This document shows, one piece after another, positions 36,708 through 48,500 of a DNA stretch of 64,000 nucleotides (within the stretch, counting starts at the first letter, position 1; each line of letters begins with the position of its first letter). The notes beneath the pieces are model-generated. The model searched no databases. It saw nothing but the letters and a program-made list of their open reading frames with translations, and had not been told where the DNA came from. A program made the translations under genes and the position numbers. The DNA comes from Arenicola marina (lineage: Eukaryota; Annelida; Polychaeta; Arenicolidae): NCBI GenBank assembly GCA_964019135.1, contig OZ025248.1, positions 76,452,119 through 76,516,118 of the forward strand. Direction: 5' to 3'.

Positions 36708-37317
36708 ATGTTTTTGCTCTACAGCCAACTGACAAAAGTGCCTACGCCGAAACACAACTCAATTATGTGGCTATTTCACGCCACACGTTCCTCTCGCATA
36801 ACTTCACTCAGGTTAGACGGTTAGACGGTTAGACATGGCTAAATGTCTCGGGTTACACGCTTGTGGTGTTTTTTTCTCGCGTCCTGACAAGCCAGTATTT
36901 GTCAATGCCATCGCAAGAAAACCAAACGCGTAATAAGATTTCACCAATTTGAAAACAAAGGAAGGCTGTGACGTATTACAGTGAGTTCACCGCATGCAGC
37001 GGCTGCAGTCGCCCCAGCACCCCAGGCACCATACACTGGCGTCCAATCCCGAGCCTACGCACAGGATATGATGAAAACTACTAGCTGTGCCTTCTTGTTT
37101 CAACATTTATTTAACACTTACTGGCTTCAACGCCTAATTACCAGTTACTGGTTTCTCGCTCCTGTTAAAAAAACTAATCACCTTTTATTGGCTTCTCGCT
37201 CTCGGCGAAATATTTACTGAGCATTTACTGGCTGCTGCCGAAACATGTACTTACAATTTATTTATTTTTCAGTCTTTTTTTAAATTGCTCAGTAACCCCA
37301 TGGAAACGAATTCCAAG
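36708..37317. other. Unique spacer of about 610 bp, no gene seen
   Basis: Non-repetitive apart from a three-copy 8-bp repeat, GGTTAGAC, at 36811-36834, and a loose repetition of TTACTGG/TTTCTCGCTC around 37125-37230. One TGACGT core lies at 36969-36974. The small + frame near 36981-37220 lacks any recognisable domain. Confidence 0.6.
36811..36834. repeat. 8-bp direct repeat, three copies
   Basis: GGTTAGAC occurs three times in perfect tandem within unique sequence. It may be an incipient array or a chance slippage product. Confidence 0.9.
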
Positions 37318-37797
37318 TTAGTAGTGACACGATGTCTCCTGTCATGGTCATTGTCACCGTTAGAAGTGACACGATGTCTCCTGTCATTGTCATTGTCACC
37401 GTTAGAAGTGACACGATGTCTCCTGTCATTGTCATTGTCACCGTTAGAAGTGACACGATGTCTCCTGTCATTGTCACCGTTAGAAGTGACACGATGTCTC
37501 CTGTCATTGTCACTGTCACCGTTAGAAGTGACACGATGTCTCCTGTCATTGGCATTGTCACCGTTAGAAGTGACACGATGTCTCCTGTCATTGTCATTGT
37601 CACAGTTAGAAGTGACACGATGTGTCCTGTCATTGTCATTGTCACAGTTAGAAGTGACACGATGTCTCCTGTCATTGTCACCGTTAGAAGTGACGCGATG
37701 TCTCCTGGCACTGTCACAGAAATGACACGATGTCTTTTGGCACTGTCACTGTTAGAAGTGACTCCATGTCTTCTGCCATTGTTGTTGTCACAGTTTG
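37318..37797. repeat. 42-bp minisatellite array with 36-bp variants, about 11 copies
   Basis: The unit is 42 bp (example 37362-37403), with core AGTGACACGATGTCTCCTGT. It is followed by CATTGTC repeated once or twice, so units of 36 bp arise by loss of one ATTGTC (example 37446-37481). Each unit has inverted arms GTGACA and TGTCAC. The right end (37700-37797) is degenerate. Lengths are multiples of three, so both strands stay open; this is not a gene. Confidence 0.95.
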
Positions 37798-38772
37798 TAT
37801 AGAAATGCCGGTATTCATTGTTATGTAGCTGTGGAAGAAAGGTGCTGCCGCTGTCAGCCAGAGGCGGAATTGGATACTCAGTTTAATGTATACACACTGC
37901 AATATCCCGTGTCTCCTTGGCTGCAGGGGCCCATGGAACCAGCCTTGTTACCCGGGAGACATGGGACCGCCCTAAGCGCTCCACCCCCTTTCCGCAAGCG
38001 ACCGCACAATGCCATTTTGTCGCGACCTCTAGCGACCGAGCCAACCAGTGCTTAGCCAGTCGTGATTGTCAGACACACTTCCGGTTTGAGGCGTGGCCAC
38101 AAGTGGCTACGGAAATGACGTGACGGAGGGAGAAAGTAGGGAGGGCTGGCTGCTCGCTGGTTCACGAGCCGTGGTCGCCAGAGGTGTGAGGGGCGGCGGT
38201 GGGGTGTAGGGAGGATGGAGGGGGGGGGGGGGGGTGAGTTGCAATATAAGGAGGCGGAGAAGGGGACGGGAACGGGTGTTATTATTTAGCCTGCACGATA
38301 ACCCCCAAGGGATTGGACCAATGTGGGTACCCACGGCCACCCGACGTCACGTAAAGTGGCCGGCGAGGATCCATTATCAGCTCGACGGTCCCCCCCCCCC
38401 ACTCCTCCTCATCATGACCTGCCCTACACCCCGCCCACACCACCCCACCCCGCCCCTCAATTCCTTTCACATATATCTGGGGCCGTCATAGGCCCATTGC
38501 CCCCCGAGGCCAGGGTAACTTGATGGGCGTGATGGAGTAACAGGTTGGAATGGAGGAAAAACACGGCGGTCGTCGCGACAATATGACCGCAGATCGCACT
38601 TAGGCAAATACGGCGTGGTTAGCGGTGACCAATAGAAATTGATGTCTGCATCCAGCGTGTGACGGGCTGGGGTGGGGAGAGAATATCTATTTATTGGCAC
38701 CCCACCCTTTCCAACCGCCTCTCCCTTTCCTTCCAACTGACATTGGGCCATCGCCACATCATGTCTTATTCC
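37798..38772. other. Unique island of about 975 bp, no recognisable gene
   Basis: Mixed sequence with a 15-G run at 38220-38234, a C run near 38391, TGACGT at 38116-38121, ACGTCA at 38344-38349, an ETS-like ACTTCCGG near 38077, and AATATAAGG near 38242. Several short overlapping frames on both strands have low-complexity proline/threonine composition. None resembles a known family. Confidence 0.6.
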
Positions 38773-39139
38773 CATCAGTTTGTACATATACATCAGTGTG
38801 TACACATACATCAGTGTGTACACATACATCAGTGTGTACACATACATCAGTGTGTACACATACATCAGTGTGTACACATACATCAGTGTGTACACATACA
38901 TCAGTGTGCACACATACATCAGTGTGTACACATACATCAGTTTGTACACATACATCAGTGTGTACACATACATCAGTGTGTACACATACATCAGTGTGTA
39001 CACATACATCAGTGTGTACACATACATCAGTGTGTACACATACATCAGTGTGTACACATACATCAGTGTGTACACATACATCAGTGTGTACACATACATC
39101 AGTGTGTACACATACATCAGTGTGTACACATACATCAGT
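38773..39139. repeat. 18-bp minisatellite array, 20 copies, palindromic core
   Basis: The unit is CATCAGTGTGTACACATA. Its centre, TGTGTACACA, is a perfect 10-bp palindrome, so the array presents about 20 evenly spaced dyads. Only a few copies deviate (TTTGTACA, TGTGCACA). All reading frames stay open because 18 is a multiple of three. Confidence 0.97.
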
Positions 39140-39530
39140 CCCAGTTTTGTCCCTGCTTGCTTTCCTCTATATCAGCTTCGCTGCGCCCGTTGCCAACAGA
39201 ACAAGCTGACGAGGCGTATGACAGGACACCATGGCTGTGGTGAGTCATAAGTCTTCTGCCCTCATCACGTGATGTATGATGGTAGTGGTCATATTTCCGC
39301 AGAGCGTTCCACAGATAATGATATCTATGCGTTGGTTTACTTTTAATTATGTTACTGTTGTTCGCTCTTGGGAGATAACAATGAATAATCATCTTGTAAT
39401 CACTTCCACACCTCCAGAAACCTTTTATCACTACTAACTACAAAACATAATATCTCTGTCCAACAAATACATCTAGACGGCATATTTTTTAACTCACACT
39501 TAAATTTAGTAAAGAGAGAACAGCGTTCTT
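39140..39530. other. Unique spacer of about 390 bp with AP-1-like and E-box palindrome
   Basis: Contains TGAGTCA at 39241-39247 and a perfect 12-bp palindrome, CATCACGTGATG, at 39263-39274. ACCATGGCTGTG precedes GTGAGT at 39240, a Kozak-like ATG next to a possible splice donor. The rest is AT-rich with stops. No long frame confined to this island. Confidence 0.5.
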
Positions 39531-42500
39531 AGTGCATGCCGTGTCATTGTCCACTGACAGTGGAGTGCGTGCCGTGTCATTGTCCACTGACAGTGGAGTG
39601 CGTGCCGTGTCATTGTCCACTGACAGTGGAGTGCGTGCCGTGTCATTGTCCACTGACAGTGGAGTGCGTGCCGTGTCATTGTCCACTGACAGTGGAGTGC
39701 GTGCCGTGTCATTGTCCACTGACAGTGGAGTGCGTGCCGTGTCATTGTCCACTGACAGTGGAGTGCGTGCCGTGTCATTGTCCACTGACAGTGGAGTGCG
39801 TGCCGTGTCATTGTCCACTGACAGTGGAGTGCGTGCCGTATCATTGTCCACTGACAGTGGAGTGCGTGCCGTGTCATTGTCTACTGACAGTGGAGTGCGT
39901 GCCGTATCATTGTCCACTGACAGTGAAGTGCGTGCCGTATCATTGTCCACTGACAGTGGAGTGCGTGCCGTATCATTGTCCACTGACAGTGGAGTGCGTG
40001 CCGTGTCATTGTCCACTGACAGTGGAGTGCGTGCCGTGTCATTGTCCACTGACAGTGGAGTGCGTGCCGTGTCATTGTCCACTGACAGTGGAGTGCGTGC
40101 CGTGTCACTGTCCACTGACAGTGGAGTGCGTGCCGTGTCATTGTCCACTGACAGTGGAGTGCGTGCCGTGTCATTGTCCACTGACAGTGGAGTGCGTGCC
40201 GTATCATTGTCCACTGACAGTGAAGTGCGTGCCGTGTCATTGTCTACTGACAGTGGAGTGCGTGCCGTGTCATTGTCCACTGACAGTGGAGTGCGTGCCG
40301 TATCATTGTCCACTGACAGTGGAGTGCGTGCCGTGTCATTGTCCACTGACAGTGGAGTGCGTGCCGTATCATTGTCCACTGACAGTGGAGTGCGTGCCGT
40401 GTCATTGTCCACTGACAGTGGAGTGCGTGCCGTGTCATTGTCCACTGACAGTGGAGTGCGTGCCGTGTCATTGTCCACTGACAGTGGAGTGCGTGCGGTG
40501 TCATTGTCCACTGACAGTGGAGTGCGTGCCGTGTCATTGTCCACTGACAGTGGAGTGCGTGCCGTATCATTGTCCACTGACAGTGGAGTGCGTGCCGTGT
40601 CATTGTCTACTGACAGTGGAGTGCGTGCCGTATCATTGTCCACTGACAGTGAAGTGCGTGCCGTATCATTGTCCATTGACAGTGGAGTGCGTGCCGTATC
40701 ATTGTCCACTGACAGTGGAGTGCGTGCCGTATCATTGTCCACTGACAGTGGAGTGCGTGCCGTATCATTGTCCACTGACAGTGGAGTGCGTGCCGTGTCA
40801 TTGTCCACTGACAGTGGAGTGCGTGCCGTGTCACTGTCCACTGACAGTGGAGTGCGTGCCGTGTCATTGTCCACTGACAGTGGAGTGCGTGCCGTGTCAT
40901 TGTCCACTGACAGTGGAGTGCGTGCCGTATCATTGTCCACTGACAGTGGAGTGCGTGCCGTGTCATTGTCCACTGACAGTGGAGTGCGTGCCGTATCATT
41001 GTCCACTGACAGTGGAGTGCGTGACGTGTCATTGTCCACTGACAGTGGAGTGCGTACCGTGTCATTGTCCACTGACAGTGGAGTGCGTGCCGTGTCATTG
41101 TCCACTGACAATGGAGTGCATGCCGTGTCATTGTCCACTGACAGTGGAGTGCGTGCCGTGTCATTGTCCACTGACAGTGGAGTTCATGCCGTGTCATTGT
41201 CCACTGACAGTGGAGTGCATGCCGTCTCATTGTCCACTGACAGTGGAGTGCGTGCCGTGTCATTGTCCACTGACAGTGGAGTGCGTGCCGTGTCATTGTC
41301 CACTGACAGTGGAGTGCGTGCCGTGTCATTGTCCACTGACAGTGGAGTGCGTGCCGTGTCATTGTCCACTGACAGTGGAGTGCGTGCCGTGTCATTGTCC
41401 ACTGACAGTGGAGTGCGTGCCGTGTCATTGTCCACTGACAGTGGAGTGCGTGCCGTATCATTGTCCACTGACAGTGGAGTGCAAGCCGTCTCATTGTCCA
41501 CTGACAGTGGAGTGCGTGCCGTGTCATTGTCCACTGACAGTGGAGTGCGTGCCGTGTCATTGTCCACTGACAGTGGAGTGCGTGCCGTATCATTGTCCAC
41601 TGACAGTGGAGTGCGTGCCGTGTCAATGTCTACTGACATTGGAGTGCGTGCCGTATCATTGTCCACTGACAGTGAAGTGCGTGCCGTATCATTGTCCACT
41701 GACAGTGGAGTGCGTGCCGTATCATTGTCCACTGACAGTGGAGTGCGTGCCGTGTCATTGTCCACTGACAGTGGAGTGCGTGCCGTGTCAATGTCCACTG
41801 ACAGTGGAGTGCGTGCCGTGTCACTGTCCACTGACAGTGGAGTGCGTGCCGTGTCATTGTCCACTGACAGTGGAGTGCGTGCCGTGTCATTGTCCACTGA
41901 CAGTGGAGTGCGTGCCGTATCATTGTCCACTGACAGTGGAGTGCGTGCCGTGTCATTGTCTACTGACAGTGGAGTGCGTGCCGTGTCATTGTCCACTGAC
42001 AGTGGAGTGCGTGCCGTATCATTGTCCACTGACAGTGGAGTGCGTGCCGTGTCATTGTCCACTGACAGTGGAGTGCGTGCCGTATCATTGTCCACTGACA
42101 GTGGAGTGCGTGCCGTGTCATTGTCCACTGACAGTGGAGTGCGTACCGTGTCATTGTCCACTGACAGTGGAGTGCGTGCCGTGTCATTGTCCACTGACAA
42201 TGGAGTGCATGCCGTGTCATTGTCCACTGACAGTGGAGTGCGTGCCGTGTCATTGTCCACTGACAGTGGAGTTCATGCCGTGTCATTGTCCACTGACAGT
42301 GGAGTGCATGCCGTCTCATTGTCCACTGACAGTGGAGAGCGTGCCGTGTCATTGTCCACTGACAGTGGAGTGCGTGCCGTGTCATTGTCCACTGACAGTG
42401 GAGTGCGTGCCGTGTCATTGTCCACTGACAGTGGAGTGCGTGCCGTGTCATTGTCCACTGACAGTGGAGTGCGTGCCGTGTCATTGTCCACTGACAATGG

Positions 42501-45500
42501 AGTGCATGCCGTGTCATTGTCCACTGACAGTGGAGTGCGTGCCGTGTCATTGTCCACTGACAGTGGAGTTCATGCCGTGTCATTGTCCACTGACAGTGGA
42601 GTGCATGCCGTGTCATTGTCCACTGACAGTGGAGTGCGTGCCGTGTCATTGTCCACTGACAGTGGAGTTCATGCCGTGTCATTGTCCACTGACAGTGGAG
42701 TGCATGCCGTGTCATTGTCCACTGACAGAGCATTGTCCACTGACAGTGGAGTGCGTGCAGTGTCATTGTCCACTGACAGTGGAGTGCGTGCCGTGTCATT
42801 GTCCACTGACAGTGGAGTGGATGCCGTGTCATTGTCCACTGACAGTGGAGTGCGTGCCGTGTCATTGTCCACTGACAGTGGAGTGCGTGCCGTGTCATTG
42901 TCCACTGACAGTGGAGTGCGTGCCGTGTCATTGTCCACTGACAGTGGAGTGCGTGCCGTGTCATTGTCCACTGACAGTGGAGTGCGTGCCGTGTCATTGT
43001 CCACTGACAGTGGAGTGCGTGCCGTGTCATTGTCTACTGACAGTGGAGTGCGTGCCGTGTCATTGTCCACTGACAGTGGAGTGCGTGCCGTGTCATTGTC
43101 CACTGACAGTGGAGTGCGTGCCGTGTCATTGTCCACTGACAGTGGAGTGCGTGCCGTGTCATTGTCCACTGACAGTGGAGTTCATGCCGTGTCATTGTCC
43201 ACTGACAGTGGAGTGCAAGCCGTCTCATTGTCCACTGACAGTGGAGTGCGTGCCGTGTCATTGTCCACTGACAGTGGAGTGCGTGCCGTGTCATTGTCCA
43301 CTGACAGTGGAGTGCGTGCCGTGTCATTGTCCACTGACAGTGGAGTGCGTGCCGTGTCATTGTCCACTGACAGTGGAGTGCGTGCCGTGTCATTGTCCAC
43401 TGACAGTGGAGTGCGTGCCGTGTCATTGTCCACTGACAGTGGAGTGCGTGCCGTGTCATTGTCCACTGACAGTGGAGTGCGTGCCGTGTCATTGTCCACT
43501 GACAGTGGAGTTCATGCCGTGTCATTGTCCACTGACAGTGGAGTGCATGCCGTGTCATTGTCCACTGACAGAGCATTGTCCACTGACAGTGGAGTGCGTG
43601 CAGTGTCATTGTCCACTGACAGTGGAGTGCGTGCCGTGTCATTGTCCACTGACAGTGGAGTGCATGCCGTGTCATTGTCCACTGACAGTGGAGTGCGTGC
43701 CGTGTCATTGTCCACTGACAGTGGAGTTCATGCCGTGTCATTGTCCACTGACAGTGGAGTGCATGCCGTGTCATTGTCCACTGACAGAGCATTGTCCACT
43801 GACAGTGGAGTGCGTGCCGTGTCATTGTCCACTGACAGTGGAGTGCATGCCGTGTCATTGTCCACTGACAGAGCATTGTCCACTGACAGTGGAGTGCGTG
43901 CCGTGTCATTGTCTACTGACAGTGGAGTGCGTGCCGTGTCATTGTCCACTGACAGTGGAGTGCGTGCCGTGTCATTGTCTACTGACAGTGGAGTGCGTGC
44001 CGTGTCATTGTCCACTGACAGTGGAGTGCGTGCCGTGTCATTGTCCACTGACAGTGGAGTGCGTGCCGTGTCATTGTCCACTGACAATGGAGTGCGTGCC
44101 GTGTCATTGTCCACTGACAGTGGAGTGCGTGCCGTGTCATTGTCCACTGACAGTGGAGTGCGTGCCGTGTCATTGTCCACTGACAGTGGAGTTCATACCG
44201 TGTCATCGTCCACTGACAGTGGAGTGCATGCCGTGTCATTGTCCACTGACAGTGGAGTGCGTGCAGTGTCATTGTCCACTGACAGTGGAGTGCGTGCCGT
44301 GTCATTGTCCACTGACAGTGGAGTGCGTGCCGTGTCATTGTCCACTGACAGTGGAGTGCGTGCCGTGTCATTGTCCACTGACAATGGAGTGCGTGCCGTG
44401 TCATTGTCCACTGACAGTGGAGTGCGTGCCGTATCATTGTCCACTGACAGAGCATTGTCCACTGACAGTGGAGTGCGTGCAGTGTCATTGTCCACTGACA
44501 GTGGAGTGCGTGCCGTGTCATTGTCCACTGACAGTGGAGTGCATGCCGTGTCATTGTCCACTGACAGTGGAGTGCGTGCCGTGTCATTGTCCACTGACAG
44601 TGGAGTGCGTGCCGTGTCATTGTCCACTGACAGTGGAGTGCGTGCCGTGTCATTGTCCACTGACAGTGGAGTGCGTGCAGTGTCATTGTCCACTGACAGT
44701 GGAGTGCGTGCCGTGTCATTGTCCACTGACAGTGGAGTGCGTGCCGTGTCATTGTCTACTGACAGTGGAGTGCGTGCCGTGTCATTGTCCACTGACAGTG
44801 GAGTGCGTGCCGTGTCATTGTCCACTGACAGTAGAGTGCGTGCCGTGTCATTGTCCATTGACAGTGGAGTGCGTGCCGTGTCATTGTCCACTGACAGTGG
44901 AGTTCATGCCGTGTCATTGTCCACTGACAGTGGAGTGCAAGCCGTCTCATTGTCCACTGACAGTGGAGTGCGTGCCGTGTCATTGTCCACTGACAGTGGA
45001 GTGCGTGCCGTGTCATTGTCCACTGACAGTGGAGTGCGTGCCGTGTCATTGTCCACTGACAGTGGAGTGCGTGCCGTGTCATTGTCCACTGACAGTGGAG
45101 TGCGTGCCGTGTCATTGTCCACTGACAGTGGAGTGCGTGCCGTGTCATTGTCCACTGACAGTGGAGTGCGTACCGTGTCATTGTCCACTGACAGTGGAGT
45201 GCGTGCCGTATCATTGTCCACTGACAGTGGAGTGCGTGCCGTGTCATTGTCCACTGACAGTGGAGTGCGTGCCGTATCATTGTCCACTGACAGTGGAGTG
45301 CGTGCCGTGTCATTGTCCACTGACAGTGGAGTGCGTGCCGTGTCATTGTCCACTGACAGTGGAGTGCGTGCCGTGTCATTGTCCACTGACAGTGGAGTGC
45401 GTGCGGTGTCATTGTCCACTGACAGTGGAGTGCGTGCCGTGTCATTGTCCACTGACAGTGGAGTGCGTGCCGTATCATTGTCCACTGACAGTGGAGTGCG

Positions 45501-48500
45501 TGCCGTGTCATTGTCTACTGACAGTGGAGTGCGTGCCGTATCATTGTCCACTGACAGTGAAGTGCGTGCCGTATCATTGTCCATTGACAGTGGAGTGCGT
45601 GCCGTATCATTGTCCACTGACAGTGGAGTGCGTGCCGTATCATTGTCCACTGACAGTGGAGTGCGTGCCGTATCATTGTCCACTGACAGTGGAGTGCGTG
45701 CCGTGTCATTGTCCACTGACAGTGGAGTGCGTGCCGTGTCACTGTCCACTGACAGTGGAGTGCGTGCCGTGTCATTGTCCACTGACAGTGGAGTGCGTGC
45801 CGTGTCATTGTCCACTGACAGTGGAGTGCGTGCCGTATCATTGTCCACTGACAGTGGAGTGCGTGCCGTGTCATTGTCCACTGACAGTGGAGTGCGTGCC
45901 GTATCATTGTCCACTGACAGTGGAGTGCGTGACGTGTCATTGTCCACTGACAGTGGAGTGCGTACCGTGTCATTGTCCACTGACAGTGGAGTGCGTGCCG
46001 TGTCATTGTCCACTGACAATGGAGTGCATGCCGTGTCATTGTCCACTGACAGTGGAGTGCGTGCCGTGTCATTGTCCACTGACAGTGGAGTTCATGCCGT
46101 GTCATTGTCCACTGACAGTGGAGTGCATGCCGTCTCATTGTCCACTGACAGTGGAGTGCGTGCCGTGTCATTGTCCACTGACAGTGGAGTGCGTGCCGTG
46201 TCATTGTCCACTGACAGTGGAGTGCGTGCCGTGTCATTGTCCACTGACAGTGGAGTGCGTGCCGTGTCATTGTCCACTGACAGTGGAGTGCGTGCCGTGT
46301 CATTGTCCACTGACAGTGGAGTGCGTGCCGTGTCATTGTCCACTGACAGTGGAGTGCGTGCCGTATCATTGTCCACTGACAGTGGAGTGCAAGCCGTCTC
46401 ATTGTCCACTGACAGTGGAGTGCGTGCCGTGTCATTGTCCACTGACAGTGGAGTGCGTGCCGTGTCATTGTCCACTGACAGTGGAGTGCGTGCCGTATCA
46501 TTGTCCACTGACAGTGGAGTGCGTGCCGTGTCAATGTCTACTGACATTGGAGTGCGTGCCGTATCATTGTCCACTGACAGTGAAGTGCGTGCCGTATCAT
46601 TGTCCACTGACAGTGGAGTGCGTGCCGTATCATTGTCCACTGACAGTGGAGTGCGTGCCGTGTCATTGTCCACTGACAGTGGAGTGCGTGCCGTGTCATT
46701 GTCCACTGACAGTGGAGTGCGTGCCGTGTCACTGTCCACTGACAGTGGAGTGCGTGCCGTGTCATTGTCCACTGACAGTGGAGTGCGTGCCGTGTCATTG
46801 TCCACTGACAGTGGAGTGCGTGCCGTATCATTGTCCACTGACAGTGGAGTGCGTGCCGTGTCATTGTCTACTGACAGTGGAGTGCGTGCCGTGTCATTGT
46901 CCACTGACAGTGGAGTGCGTGCCGTATCATTGTCCACTGACAGTGGAGTGCGTGCCGTGTCATTGTCCACTGACAGTGGAGTGCGTGCCGTATCATTGTC
47001 CACTGACAGTGGAGTGCGTGCCGTGTCATTGTCCACTGACAGTGGAGTGCGTACCGTGTCATTGTCCACTGACAGTGGAGTGCGTGCCGTGTCATTGTCC
47101 ACTGACAATGGAGTGCATGCCGTGTCATTGTCCACTGACAGTGGAGTGCGTGCCGTGTCATTGTCCACTGACAGTGGAGTTCATGCCGTGTCATTGTCCA
47201 CTGACAGTGGAGTGCATGCCGTCTCATTGTCCACTGACAGTGGAGAGCGTGCCGTGTCATTGTCCACTGACAGTGGAGTGCGTGCCGTGTCATTGTCCAC
47301 TGACAGTGGAGTGCGTGCCGTGTCATTGTCCACTGACAGTGGAGTGCGTGCCGTGTCATTGTCCACTGACAGTGGAGTGCGTGCCGTGTCATTGTCCACT
47401 GACAATGGAGTGCATGCCGTGTCATTGTCCACTGACAGTGGAGTGCGTGCCGTGTCATTGTCCACTGACAGTGGAGTTCATGCCGTGTCATTGTCCACTG
47501 ACAGTGGAGTGCATGCCGTGTCATTGTCCACTGACAGTGGAGTGCGTGCCGTGTCATTGTCCACTGACAGTGGAGTTCATGCCGTGTCATTGTCCACTGA
47601 CAGTGGAGTGCATGCCGTGTCATTGTCCACTGACAGAGCATTGTCCACTGACAGTGGAGTGCGTGCAGTGTCATTGTCCACTGACAGTGGAGTGCGTGCC
47701 GTGTCATTGTCCACTGACAGTGGAGTGCATGCCGTGTCATTGTCCACTGACAGTGGAGTGCGTGCCGTGTCATTGTCCACTGACAGTGGAGTGCGTGCCG
47801 TGTCATTGTCCACTGACAGTGGAGTGCGTGCCGTGTCATTGTCCACTGACAGTGGAGTGCGTGCCGTGTCATTGTCCACTGACAGTGGAGTGCGTGCCGT
47901 GTCATTGTCCACTGACAGTGGAGTGCGTGCCGTGTCATTGTCTACTGACAGTGGAGTGCGTGCCGTGTCATTGTCCACTGACAGTGGAGTGCGTGCCGTG
48001 TCATTGTCCACTGACAGTGGAGTGCGTGCCGTGTCATTGTCCACTGACAGTGGAGTGCGTGCCGTGTCATTGTCCACTGACAGTGGAGTTCATGCCGTGT
48101 CATTGTCCACTGACAGTGGAGTGCAAGCCGTCTCATTGTCCACTGACAGTGGAGTGCGTGCCGTGTCATTGTCCACTGACAGTGGAGTGCGTGCCGTGTC
48201 ATTGTCCACTGACAGTGGAGTGCGTGCCGTGTCATTGTCCACTGACAGTGGAGTGCGTGCCGTGTCATTGTCCACTGACAGTGGAGTGCGTGCCGTGTCA
48301 TTGTCCACTGACAGTGGAGTGCGTGCCGTGTCATTGTCCACTGACAGTGGAGTGCGTGCCGTGTCATTGTCCACTGACAGTGGAGTGCGTGCCGTGTCAT
48401 TGTCCACTGACAGTGGAGTTCATGCCGTGTCATTGTCCACTGACAGTGGAGTGCATGCCGTGTCATTGTCCACTGACAGAGCATTGTCCACTGACAGTGG

